Assembly: GCF_004359215.1 (NCBI RefSeq)
Contig: NC_090614.1
Location: forward strand, 202,853-266,852
DNA: 64,000 bases
Source: Bremia lactucae
Taxonomy: Eukaryota; Oomycota; Peronosporomycetes; Peronosporales; Peronosporaceae
Direction of reading: 5' to 3'
The notes below the pieces were generated by a model that was not told the origin of the DNA, ran no database searches, and saw only the letters and a program-made list of their open reading frames with translations. The first letter of the stretch is position 1, and every line of letters starts with the position of its first letter. Made by a program: the position numbers and the translations under genes. Below, piece after piece: positions 43,538-54,249 of the stretch.

Positions 43538-44430
43538 ATGGAAGAGTTTTCAAACATTCCGAGGCGAAACGAGCAGCTTATGACAAGCTCAGAGCTTTAT
43601 TTGGGCTTGAATTTGTGGAGTTCATTATCTCCCAGGGACCAGAAGTCCTGCATGCAAGGCTTGAAGCCTTCATGCGATATGAAGCCTCCCTGATCGGCCA
43701 GGTACAAGATCACCTTGCGGCAACGATGCCAACCCGGTATATCTCTGTACCCGATTCAGAGCCGAAGGCTCGCCCTCCAGCTGTCAATGTAAAGACGTTT
43801 GGGGGAAAAGAGGAAGAAAATTTCCCTTTTTGGATTAAGCAGATGGAGATGTCCATTGACTCCGCCTTATTCTTAAAGAACGGCAAAAGGTGGGCTATGG
43901 ACATTTCCAAACTCGGAGGTAGAGCCATGGAGTGGGCGGTACTCCATAAACGACGCTTTCTTCTCATTGGATTCGCTGAAACAGCAAACGACTAGCATGT
44001 TTGCACCGCCTGGTCAGGCATTTCGCATGCGAGCACGGCTCTAGCAACTCGACTGGGTAAAAACGAACCGTAGGGAACTATGTCCAGGAGTTGAGAACTC
44101 TCATTGCATCTATACATCAAAACCCGGTGCAAGTAGCAATTGTCGTAACTAAGGGGGGGGGGTCTGAATGAGGGTGTTGCCAGGACGAGACTATTCCGAG
44201 CTCATCCTGCTACTTTCGAAGAGGCAGTTGCCATAGCGCATGCGCTAACTTTGACTTTAAGTCTGCTCGTGCTAGCACGCCTGCTCGCCGTACAAGTTCT
44301 TCGAGTGCATGAGTACCCTTTAATAGACCGGGACCCATGGATCTAAGCCTCGCTGAGGAGGAGAAGAGGTTTTCCAAGCTGTGAAACAGCATAAGAATAT
44401 CCGTATATTGTATGTGCGGAAGCACGAAAC
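43538..44430 (+). pseudogene. gag of gypsy element E
   Basis: The start at 43538 (MEEFSNIPRRNEQL) is followed by a frame change into 43615-43995, with ARLEAFMRYEASLIGQVQDH and VNVKTFGGKEEENFPFWIKQ, parallel to gag of D. Later pieces give a broken capsid end. A run of G at 44152-44161 marks one of the shifts. The nucleocapsid zinc knuckle is not readable. Confidence 0.7.
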
Positions 44431-44701
44431 ATTTACGTCCGGCCTGTCCCGTACGAAAACGCGTAAAGCTCGAAAGAGCGCCAATTTCGACCCATACCAG
44501 TAATCTGGTACGGCGCGGGAAAACGTCGATACCCAGTAGGTGCGGGGCGCCCTACTGGGGAAGACTTAGGCTCTGTTGAACCTCTAGGAGGTGAGAGTAA
44601 ACAGGACCTAGCCCCAATTAGCTCGGGGCGTAACGGCACGGGGCGTGAGTACAACTCTGGCTTGTTAGTCGCTCAACCGACTGTGAAGAGCTTTGAAAAG
44701 C

Positions 44702-45830
44702 CATGGTCAATTTAATCGACTCCGGAGCGTCTTGCAATTATGCTCGACGTCCTTCTCTTAGAAAAATCGACAAAATACGTTAAGGCGCTTAAAGCGCAAG
44801 AAAGTGATACAATTACTGCTCGCTTAGCCTCTGGGACTCGTATTGAAGGTTATGTTGCAGCTCTGCAATTACATATGTGCACATGTAGGAAATGATAGCT
44901 TTATTTGCATAGTTTTATTTGAGTATTTGTATAAAATGTGTATGGTTTAAGTAAAGCAAACGTTAGGATAGATATCAATTACACTGTAGCTCAGTTGAAA
45001 GTCGATTGTATATTTATCGTTAACACAACCTATACCTACTCGGCTTGGGCTAAGATATATTCTACAACTCATCCTTTTTAATCAGATTTTTCTTGTCAGT
45101 TTTCTAATTCTGATTTTTAATTCTAGCCCGAGGGTTTATCTAGGCTAACGATACCCGGGGTTCCAAGGGTATCGGAAAGTCTGTTCCATTTCAATTTTTG
45201 TGGTTGGTGCGGGAATCGAACCCGTGTCCTTTGGGTCACCAAGTTAATTCTTACTACTACACCAGAGTGGGACACCTCACATTGTAGCTCAGTCGGTAAC
45301 ATGCGGGCAGCATTAAACGAGAGGTCATGGGTTCGAGTCCCACCAATGTTCGGAAGTTTAACCCTATAGGGAACTGTTGTTTGGGTCTCAGCGCTATCCT
45401 GCCAGATAGTGACGTCCCCCGTTTTTGTGCTGTGACTGACAACATAAAAACAGTAACGTGGTCTCAAACCAATGTTGCAAGGAACGGATGGCTAGCAACG
45501 TTTTGTAGAAATGAATGGAGGTTAATCAATTCTCTCGCAAATAAACACACTCAATTAATATACTCACTTTAGTTTTACAGTCTCGGCCACAAGTAACAAC
45601 TCGGCAAGCATTGAACTTCTTTGATGCTCCTAAAATTTTGTTCAACTTAGGCATAAAGTTTCCAGACTTTAACAGTGTGGAACACTGTCTCGTCCTTGAT
45701 TTGGATTCGAGATATGATCTCATCCTTGGTATGGCCTGGCTTTAACGCCATGAGCTAGGGATCGATTGGAGGTCTAAGACCTTAGGCGCCACGCGTAATG
45801 TTCCGAGCAAAGTTTTGGAGTCATGAACCC
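44702..45830 (+). pseudogene. Aspartic protease of gypsy element E, split by an insertion
   Basis: The first half is at 44702-44870: MVNLIDSGASCNYARR, a normal D-S-G active site, and ITARLASGTRIEGYV in another frame. The second half is at 45637-45830: FNLGIKFPDF, LDLDSRYDLILGMAWL, then ELGIDWRSKTLGAT. Between them, about 44880-45590, lies foreign sequence with tRNA-like units. Confidence 0.75.
44880..45590. mobile_element. Insertion with two divergent tRNA-like (SINE) units inside the protease
   Basis: On the minus strand, the box-A-like TGGTGTAGTAG (45264-45254) and box B GGTTCGATTCC (45222-45212) form one RNA polymerase III-type unit. On the plus strand TAGCTCAGTCGG (45285-45296) and GGTTCGAGTCC (45330-45340) form another. 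The latter has a T-arm TGGG-loop-CCCA and a 6-bp acceptor-like pairing (ACATTG/CAATGT). Neither folds as a full tRNA, so these are tRNA-derived SINEs, a class known from Phytophthora. The outer limits are set by where the protease stops and resumes; target duplications were not found. Confidence 0.65.
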
Positions 45831-45901
45831 ACCTTGCTAGGCAACAAAAGCGCTATTGACGCGGATCATTAAATGAGTATGTCAGTGTTTTAGACATTGG
45901 G

Positions 45902-46411
45902 ATGTCTGAGTTAATAAACTTTAATGTTAAAAACATTAATTCTGAGCCCGACTCAGCAAAAATAAGTGGAACGGCACGTACTCCGTCGAGTGACACTCGT
46001 TGTAATAACGGTTCACTGAATGCTGAAAGCATTGTTGGCCTAAGGCCGAATCATCAAGGGTGCAATATCCCTGAGATACGTGGAGTGGCACGTCTAAGTC
46101 CACCGAGTGTGGTCGGCCGAGGTGGCACCATACTGAGTGTTAGTAGTGACACTATTGGCGATTCGACAGGACCTCAAGGGTGCAATATCCCTGAGATACA
46201 TGGCGTGGCGCGTCTAAGTCCACCGAGTGTGGACGGCCGAGGTGGCACCATACTAAGTGTCAATAGTGACACTTTTGGCGGTTCGCCGCGGCATTATGGG
46301 TCAAAACCTTCTAATGCACGTGAGGCGACACCTAAACGTTCGCTGCCAAAGGAAGTTGAGTTACCTAACTCCTTGTCGGATCTCAAAATAGACACCATGT
46401 CTGGTATATAA
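45902..46411 (+). pseudogene. Protease-RT linker of gypsy element E with a 40-residue tandem duplication
   Basis: Open frame of 169 codons. A 120-bp unit is repeated in tandem (46055-46174 and 46175-46294), giving twice GCNIPEI, GVARLSPPSV and GRGGTILSV with few differences. The unit length keeps the frame. This is the fast-evolving linker between protease and RT, where element D also has repeats. Confidence 0.75.
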
Positions 46412-46859
46412 CCAATACAGGCTGAAGAATTCGGGGACTTGATTGTCTCGGCCTCTAAGAGGCATATTGTCTCTACTCTAAGACAGGGGAGACGCGAAAC
46501 GTTTACACCCTCACAAAGTGATACGAGTGAGCAATTACACACGCTTGTAAATGGTGTAACCGGTAACATTAAGGGAGAAGTTAGCCTTGCGGCAATCCCT
46601 TTGTTACATGCTCTTTTAGAGCTAGACGAAATGCCTATTGATGAGCGCGGCCGAGCCTTAAAGGCTGGCGACTTATCTGAAATGGTGGTCGTTCGACCAA
46701 CATTGAGTTAAACGCATCGTTACTTCTAGACGAAGCTGTCCTGGATGACACAAAAGCCGCACTAAGTGCGCGAAATGGGTCGTCGATCCTAAAAGATCCT
46801 ACGGATCCCTTTTATATCTTAAGTAAGGTAATTCAAAATGTGGTATGTAATAATCCACC

Positions 46860-47535
46860 ATCTGTTTTACCTCCGGATAGAGGTGTTCGTTATGAAATTG
46901 ACGTGGTTCTGGGAACCAAAATACTGTGTCACAAGACAATGGCCTTTACCAAGGGAGTAGTGTGACGTCATTGACGATTTATTCCGTGCTAAGCACGAGG
47001 CTGGAATGGTACGAGAGAGCAAATCTCCCCATCCAACACCGACATTTTGTGCCAAAAAGCCAAATGGTAAATGGCGCATTGTACATGCTTATAGTAAGCT
47101 TAACGCCGCCACTATACCAGCACAAGCCCCCATACCTAGACAGGATGTTCTTCAGCACAATATGGTGAGATGTACAATGCACAGTGCACTTGACTTAGTC
47201 GATGGCTATTACCAACTGCTCATGCGAGCCAAGGATATTCCGCTTACAGCGGTAGCACACAAGCGGTATGTTATGGGAGTGTCGGTTATGCCACAAGGGC
47301 TTTCCAACGCCCCGGCAACATTTAATCGTCTAGTGACGCAACTTTTCCGCCCTCATCGAGGTTATGCACACACTTATTTTAATGCATTTTGGTCCATAGT
47401 CGTGCGTAGCAGGGTCGGTCGGATATTGAAAAGCATCTACTCCATTTGCGAGCAGTGCTCGAATGTATGCGGACTAAAAAATTGTATGCCAATGCATCTA
47501 AATGCATTTTTGGCGCAGATGAAATTCCTTTTTTA
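46860..47535 (+). pseudogene. Reverse transcriptase of gypsy element E
   Basis: The frame 47006-47536 has SPHPTPTFCAKKPNGKWRIV, NAATIPAQAPIPRQDVL, HSALDLVDGYYQLLM and VMPQGLSNAPATFNRLVTQL. The active site reads HTYFNAFWSI where YFDD is expected, so both Asp are lost. The pre-RT block (LPPDRGVRYEID, YCVTRQWPLP) is at 46870-46950 in another frame. Confidence 0.8.
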
Positions 47536-47619
47536 GGCTGCTTCATTGGAAAGCGAGACCTTAGAGCATATCCCGTAAGGTAAAAGCCATAGTAGATAGG
47601 CCGATTCCTAAAAGTCAAA

Positions 47620-48560
47620 GGATTTGTGTAAGTGGTTGGGTCTCGCCAATTATTTACACAAATATAGCGAAAATTACGCAGATATTATTAAGAAGTGGTC
47701 CCCATCTTTTGAGCCAGAACGTAGCTCAAAGGCATCTGTTGCCTACATTAAGTAACCTAATTTCTCCCGACCTTCGACATACATGACCAAGAGCTCTGCA
47801 TCTCCCGCCTTTAAAACCTTCGTGAATGCCTTCGTAAGTGTTTGCGCATAAAATATTAAAAGCTGTGTCGTTTTGTCAGAACCAGTAGGGCTAGGCAATT
47901 AATTAATCTTCTTAAAAGGGATACAGAATGGTTCTGGAGTAGCACCGAACATAATATTTCTCGAGCAGTTAAGGATAGTCTTATCCATGCCCCGATCTTG
48001 GCACTGCCAAATCCAAATTGGCCTTTCAGTGTTGTCTGTGACGCATCGGATTTTGCCATTGGCAGTGCTCTGTTACAAACAGATATTGATCGGCGTGAAC
48101 GTGTTATTGCGGTTGAGTCTAGACAGCTTTAAGCTGCGGAAAAGAACTACCCAGTTCATGACAAAGAGTTACTTGCTATAAAGTATGCTCTCGTCAAATT
48201 CAGAGTTCATCTGCTCGGCTCTAAGCCATTTGTGATACATACAGATCACGCATCATTACGCACGGTGACTAAGTCGCCCCACCTCTCACAGAGAATGACC
48301 CGATGGCTATCCTTTTTTTCGCGGAATACAACTTCGAGGTGAAGTATAAGCCCGGCAGAATGCTTTGGCAGATGTGTTATCACGCAGGCCGGATTATGAG
48401 CTCTCTCATTTAACGACTATCATGTCGCCTATTCCTGAATTAATCTGTTTGGCTTACGCCAAGGATGAACAGTGTGTAGCTCTGCTACGAGTTCAAAAGA
48501 ACTCTAATTGGGGGATTAAAATTCTTGGCACGTTTGCGTTCAACGTTACATCGATTTTCT
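47620..48560 (+). pseudogene. RNase H of gypsy element E
   Basis: The pieces are CKWLGLANYLHKYSENYADI (about 47630), FSVVCDASDFAIGSALLQTD (48025-48085), NYPVHDKELLAIKYALVKFR, VIHTDHASLRTVTKSPHLSQ, and VLSRRPDYELSHL at 48375. A stretch of about 170 bp at 47715-47890 does not fit RNase H and looks inserted. Stops and shifts throughout. Confidence 0.7.
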
Positions 48561-48599
48561 ATCGATAACAACCTGTTACTTTTTTGCGCAGACACTGCG

Positions 48600-49752
48600 G
48601 ACCCCCCGCGTGTCGTTGTTCCTCATAATGAGAGAATTTGAAGTACCGAATCCTCAATGAGGCACACGATACTGTCGTTGGTGGTCATCTCGGTAGACAA
48701 AAGACCTACGGCTCCATAAAAAAAAGCCAGAGTTATTGGTGGCCCAAACTTTTTAAATGGGTCAGCATATATGTTCGCACATGCGAAACGTGCCTACGGG
48801 TTAAACCCTCGGCGCATGCTGCTCCGCCACTGGCGAGTCTTCCCGTCCCCATAGGTTGCTGGGAGTCCATTTATGGATTTTGTTTTCGGGCTACCGAAAG
48901 ATTCAGCCGGTAACTCCGGTATCGTGGTCTTTGTTGACCGATTGAGCAAAATGGCTCACTTAGCGGCCGTGCCGGATTCCATTGATGGTGAAGGTACAGT
49001 AAGGCTGTTTATTGATCGCGTGTTCCGACAACACGGTTTGCCAGTGGCAATTGTCTCTGATCGGGACCCCGTTTCACGGGTAATTTCTGGAAATTGATTT
49101 TCGAGTGCTTGGCACCAGATTGAACATGCCCACCGCGGACCATACGCAGACCGATAATCAAACTGAACGTGTCAATCGCGTCACTGGAGACGTTTTACAC
49201 AGTGTGTTTGCTCAGACACCAAAGCGCTGGAGCTTTATGCTTCCAGTGGTAAAATTTGTGTAAATAACGCTGTCTATGCCTTTACAGGCTACACTCTGTT
49301 GTATGTCAACGGTCTCACTCACCCACGCGTTCATTTATGCGTGGCTCAGGGCTTGGTGGGGGAGAATTTGCCGATAGGCTTGCTGATATCAGCCCTGTTA
49401 CTGTTCGGAAACAAGTAAGCGAGTTCCTCGCGACGCGATTAAGCATCCTTAGACATGTAAGGAAACGACGGCTGATAGCCAAGACAAACAAAAAGAACAA
49501 GCAGATTCCAAAGGCAGAGGCTGTATTAATTATAATGTGGTCGGAGACCGAGTTTTATTAAACGCCAAAAATCTACCTACTAACTTGGTTTCCGCGGTCT
49601 TCAAGACCGAATTGCACCCGCGCCTTATTGGAACATTTACGGTCGTGGCCAAGAAGGGCCTAGCTAATACGCTAAACCTTCCTAGCAAGCTGCGTACACA
49701 CCCACTGTTTTACGTTGGCTTGCTTAGCCATATCGAGACCCTTCCCACGTGA
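48600..49752 (+). pseudogene. Integrase of gypsy element E
   Basis: The zinc domain is complete (LNEAHDTVVGGHLGRQKT, TCETCLRVK). The core has MDFVFGLPKDSAGNSGIVVF (Asp), VSDRDPVS (Asp) and, in a shifted frame, DNQTERVNRV (Glu). The GPY/F region is well kept at 49537-49752 (LIGTFTVVAKKGLANTLNL, THPLFYVGLLSHI). Four or more frameshifts disable it. It ends 90 bp before the 3' end of the antisense ORF. Confidence 0.8.
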
Positions 49753-49841
49753 ACTTAAAAGGCGGTTGCGCCGAGATGCTGCAGATTGCAGCATCCTCAC
49801 CAGGATGTCCAGCTGGCCCTCTAAACGAGGCTGCTGACGCT

Positions 49842-51043
49842 TTAGCGTTGAAAGACGGTCCCGAACCGCCTTAAAGAGCTCTCAACCCGAGCAAGGGCCT
49901 CACAAAGAAGTTGCACCTCGTGCCTTAGAGCATCAAATGCTTCCGCCGAAATTTTGGCCCCCTCCCGCGCTGCTTGATGCGCGGGGGAACCTTCAGTTTC
50001 ATGTGGAGAAACTTTAAAAGCAACGTAGTCGTAAGGGTCAATACCAGTATCTGGTGAAGAGGGTTCCCCTCTTCTGAAAACTCTTGGGAGTTCGAGGTAT
50101 CTCTTCGGCAAGATTGCCTGTACGCCGTTGACGTTTTTAAGCGCCAAGCTCAGGGTTAACTCGCGTCAAACGCTAACCAACACTAGACGTGGGATTAGGT
50201 GGATCTAAAGCCTCCTTGCGGCTTCGATCCATGGTTGTACGGTCAACCGAAGCACTGAAAATATCGGCTGCAGACCTTTCGTCGTTTTGTGGCGTAAATG
50301 CCGACCGTAATTGGCCTTTTGCCTTAAGCTTGGCGAAATCGAAGCGGAGCTTCCGTTCCAAACGAGCATCAGCTACATCCGCAGACTTTCTGATATTCCA
50401 AATATTACGAATGCGGCGGGCTTGGTGGACCCAGGTCTTAAATGGGACTTCATTTTCACTCCTTGTTTCGTTTGGAAACTAAACGATCGGAATTTCCCTC
50501 ATAGAGCCCACCGAAGACCCACGGTCTTGATCACGTCAACGCGTCAGATACTGACTTCGCGTCATTACCTTTGGCGTAAGATATCGCTCATGAAGAGCAT
50601 CGCGAGCAGCGATCTCCACCGGCGTCCTTGCCGGGTTCATGGAGATCCAGGTGCCCAAGCTGTGACCCGCTATCTCTTTGAGACGCTCGTCCGACATTAA
50701 TCGAAGTGAATCTATATTCATTATGAGCTTTAGCTTTCGCTATATCGGCAGCTCGTCGACGAGCTTGTTCTTCTATAAGGATTGCTGGCTCTTGCTCATC
50801 ATCGAGCGGATAAGCAATGATGTTGGACTCAGGGTCCCGTGTCCTCCTCAATACAGTCAAGACATCAGCGGCACCACGTTCTGGGAACGGATTCGGGGCC
50901 CGCCGACGTTCATCCGGAGGAGAAGGCGTGTAAGAACAACGCTCTTTCTCCTCATACTCTAATGGAGAGTGACTTTCAAAGTCCACCATCCTGTCATCGT
51001 TGAGGAAGGTGCTAAGAGTCTGTGACTCAAGCTTGATTGTCAT
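49842..51043 (-). pseudogene. Antisense ORF (aORF) of gypsy element E
   Basis: The minus frame from an ATG near 51043 (MTIKLESQTLSTFLNDDRMV) runs about 150 codons, with YEEKERCSYTPSPPDERRRA and LIEEQARRRAADIAKAKAHN. After a shift it continues MSDERLKEIAGHSLGTWISM (about 50700), then a helical block (FKTWVHQARRIRNIWNIRKS near 50440), DARLERKLRFDFAKLKAKGQ, and a final coiled-coil part (RHEVQLLCEALARVESSLRR) ending at 49842. The helical block resembles the SLFQAWTAFAQNVQ region of the C1 aORF. It lies tail to tail with integrase and just before the 3' LTR. Confidence 0.6.
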
Positions 51044-51151
51044 GAGACAAAGGAAAGAAAAAATACGAACGGTTAGCTGTTTAAGTTTCGACCTCAAAGA
51101 GGAAAGGAAGCGAATGTTGTCACTCGGTGTCAACAGTCTGATGGGGGAGGG

Positions 51152-51631
51152 TGTAATGGGGCACACATCGGTTGGAGGACCGCTATTGTGGTGCATTTAC
51201 TTTATGGATAAATACCTTTTTATCCTATTCTAAAATAGTTAATTACTTAAATCCCATTTATTATGGGCAACAAATTTGGTCGCCGCCAGATATAAATTTG
51301 GCGGCCGAAATCTATTTTAAATTAGCTAGGCTAAGGTTTAAGATTAAATAATTAAGTAAAGTGCAATTCCCCTTTTGATCTTAAAGCGTTAAGTGCCTTC
51401 CTAAGGCTTGCGCATTGATCTGTAAGCGATAGAAGCCTTTCTAAGGTATATCCTCTTGAGCACTAGTTGCCACTTGGCTCTACGAACCCCTGAATCCCTT
51501 GAGCTAGGATTCATTAAGCTTTTTTTTGTGCGACTCCCTGAGTTGTTAAACCCATCAATTAAATAAAACTAAGTGACTCTCTGGGTCTAAAAATCTTCCT
51601 CTGACTTTAGGAGCGAAGTAGATCCGCTACA
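51152..51631 (+). mobile_element. 3' LTR of gypsy element E
   Basis: It starts TGTAATGGGGCACAC after a G-rich tract (GATGGGGGAGGG) and ends CCGCTACA. Colinear with 43013-43477, including the small hairpin at about 51284-51305. The sequence to its right is the start of another element's antisense ORF, so E probably inserted there. Confidence 0.88.
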
Positions 51632-53100
51632 TATTTGGTAGGGGGTCAACATCAGATGACTCTGTGAGCGATGATCACTCTGGTGACGTTAGTAAGCGTC
51701 ACCAGGAACTAAGTGGTCGCGAAGGGAAGAGTGCTGCTGGTGGTACTTGTTTGCATCACCAGAAAAGGAGTAATTCTAGGGATCGCTCCCAGGTCCAAGT
51801 CAATGTTAACGTTTACATGAGCCAACAGGAGAGGGACCGCAATACGTTGCGGTTCGCTTCTGAAAAGAGGCCTTGGTTGACCTCTAAGGGTAATAAAAGG
51901 TCCGTTGGTCCGGTATGACCAACGACAGGCTACACAAGCCTATTGAGGATGAAACGGAATTCCTTATCGATGCCTTCTTCCGGCATCGGTGGTACTCTTG
52001 TAAGGACGCATCTCGTAAAAGATGAGCGTCCTCCAATGAGAATCTTCAAGAGAATATACTTCCTTATGGGCATGACCCTGCACCCTGAGAATGGTGGCAT
52101 GAGCCCCCCTCGCAGAGGCAAGGAATTTCTGCATCTCTAAACCAACAATGCAGCTTATGGCGTGCACCGACAACGGACCGATTCTCGAACCTTTCACGGA
52201 AAGCAATTAAGCCAGATCTTACACCCTATATTTTGCACATTCTGTACAAAGGCTGTCCAAGCTTGGAACAAAGGTTTTTATCCTTTGCCCGAGAACCTCC
52301 AATCCTTTTACGAGCGCATGAAAGGGCTCTTTCTCCGATAGACCTTCTGTCGAGGAGGATGGGTCTTGTCATACTGCAGGACGATACCCAGAACATCCAA
52401 TATCAGCTGGGAACGAGGTTCTTAACTATCATGCAAGGGTGGATACCCTCGTCAACGAACGAGATAACTCGTTAAACCCCCTTTACCTCACGGTGGTTCG
52501 AGAGGCATTCAACAAGGAAACGCTTCTCACCACTCGAATCCGTCAATGGATGTAGAGGAAGAGAAAAAAATCGGGTTCGCCTAATTTGACGAGCCCGAAT
52601 CAACATCGTGATTTGGATCACACTTCCATTATTTACGGGAGAACGTTGATCACGAGCGATCCCGTCACCAAGCGTAAACGGAGACGGTCGATAATGTTTC
52701 CTGTGACCAGTTGATAAATTGTGCGCAAGTTGCGACTTATCAACTGGCGAACGAGAGGAACCATCAGTCCTTTCAAATCGAGCTGGTGAAAGCTCGTCAA
52801 AAGGTCTCATTCTTGGAGGATGTAGTGGAGCGTCTTGTTCGTGAGAATCAGATTCTTTTCCGAGACCATAAGGCTTTGGCGGATGCCCTAGAGGTTTACC
52901 GTATACCGCAGGACATAACCAATGTTGATTTAATAAATATTGAAGTAGACAAACTCAGTAATAACAATGATGCTACTACGACTTTGATAACGATGCTAAA
53001 AGACTCAGCATCGAAAACCATATTATTAATGAGAACGATAATACTGTCAATAATGAGGAGATTGTATTTCCGCAGTGCGAGCCGGACGCACTGAGAACTA
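51632..53100 (+). pseudogene. Antisense ORF (aORF) of minus-strand gypsy element C3
   Basis: The plus frame 51664-51918 has HSGDVSKRHQELSGREGKS and DRNTLRFASEKRPWLTSKG, closely matching the C1 aORF (HSADVSMHHQELSDREGKK; DRSTLRFASQKKPWLPSK). Shifted frames continue with FLIDAFFRHRWYSCKD, a middle part with RMGLVILQDDTQNIQYQL, and the coiled coil at 52711-52920 (ARQKVSFLEDVVERLVREN). Its N-terminus is cut by the LTR of element E. C3 pol lies to the right on the minus strand, so the ORF is antisense and tail to tail, as in C1. Confidence 0.6.
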
Positions 53101-53265
53101 AAATTTAACCGAATCAGCAGGTAATTTCCTGTTGGTAGAGAAACAGTGGTCCGTTTCGAACAGGATTCCTGTCGCCGATGCGGTGGACCGACAGAAACGG
53201 AACTCTGACAAAAATATGATATATATGAAGAGCAAACATGCTTTCATTTAATGTTAATGATATCC
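52930..53265 (+). pseudogene. Inverted integrase segment of element C3
   Basis: This 335-bp block is colinear with plus-strand 11180-11480 of C1 (the Asn-rich integrase linker and RIPVADAVDRQKRNSDK). In C3 that part of integrase should read on the minus strand. At 53265 the sequence switches to minus-strand integrase (ending PKVNAKD). The block was therefore flipped in place, with loss of the integrase end. Confidence 0.6.
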
Positions 53266-54100
53266 TTCGCATTGACCTTAGGGCTAATGCGTGATGAGCA
53301 AGAGCTAGAAGGCTCTGTGCTCGAGCGAGCTTCCCCCCTTATAAAAAGGCCACTCTCACATACGTTAGGTATACGTCGGTGGCATTAGCCATTCACGAAA
53401 AAACGGTGTATGCTTTGTAGAAGCACTGAATTGTTGGTGGCAAATTCCGCCATCGGCAAGAGCTCGCTCCAACTCTTAAAAGAGTGGACGTATCCGCGAA
53501 GTATCTCTTCGAGTTGCACGCTCGGTCTGACCATCTGTATCAAAATGATCATAAGTTGACATTTTTTAACTGTGCTCGAAGTGATTTGAACGCTGTATGC
53601 CAAGATTCCACCGTGAATCTAGGGTCTCGATTTCGCGAAGTAACCCATGGAGTCAAAATATCGTGTCAACAAAGACACGAGCACAGCCTTTGGCTGTATT
53701 CAACTCCAAGATGGCAGCAAGATGTACCATCTTGCCCAAAAAATAAATAAACGAAAACAAGAATACCATCATTTCATGTGGTTGTCTTCCAAGAATCCGA
53801 AGACGAAGTTTATAGATACGGACTGCCAACACTCTGCCGGAACAGGCAGAGGTTGTAACGGGGAACGGAATGGAGCACTGAGTTATACCCGTTGACAAGC
53901 TTCGCAAGCACGTATGTACTTGCGGACGAAATCATACTGGCGTATCCAATAGAAGTAGCGACTTATCATGAGATTGGTCTTCTCACGTCCTCGATGATCA
54001 CTTATTGGTGCTCGTGGCACTCATACATGATGCGTAAAAGCAAATCATTATGGGTGGAGATGACAACACGATGTGTGTCAGCAGCAAAGGCTATGTAATA
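53266..54100 (-). pseudogene. Integrase of gypsy element C3
   Basis: Minus-strand pieces are HNDLRLRIMYECHE near 54020, ACEACQRV near 53905, a core with SINFVFGF, then VHLAAILELNTAKGCARVFV (53730-53670) and LLPMAEFATNNSV (53470-53430). Frames are broken at many points. Confidence 0.65.
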
Positions 54101-54249
54101 CAGTAACCATTGCGTGTTGTGTATCGATCGGTTAAGGATTGATAGAATTTCGACAATCCTTTTTAGCATTGTTGGAATGGATTTCTAGGGTAATCCATCC
54201 ACCATTTAAGAGCCTTGTCTTCTTGATAAGCTCTTCTAACCACGTCAAG

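Larger units (their letters stand above)
43013..51631 (+). mobile_element. Gypsy element E, both LTRs present (8.6 kb)
   Basis: The order is 5' LTR, gag, protease (with SINE insertion), linker, RT, RNase H, integrase, antisense ORF, 3' LTR. This is the most complete gypsy copy in the window, but every coding domain is broken. Confidence 0.88.

Noticed and set aside
45198..45350. Functional tRNA genes
   Set aside because: Box A and box B are present, but neither unit forms a complete cloverleaf with a clear anticodon arm. They lie in a repeat insertion, so a SINE is the better call.
46055..46294. CRISPR-like array
   Set aside because: There are only two adjoining 120-bp units with no spacers, and the context is a eukaryotic retrotransposon.
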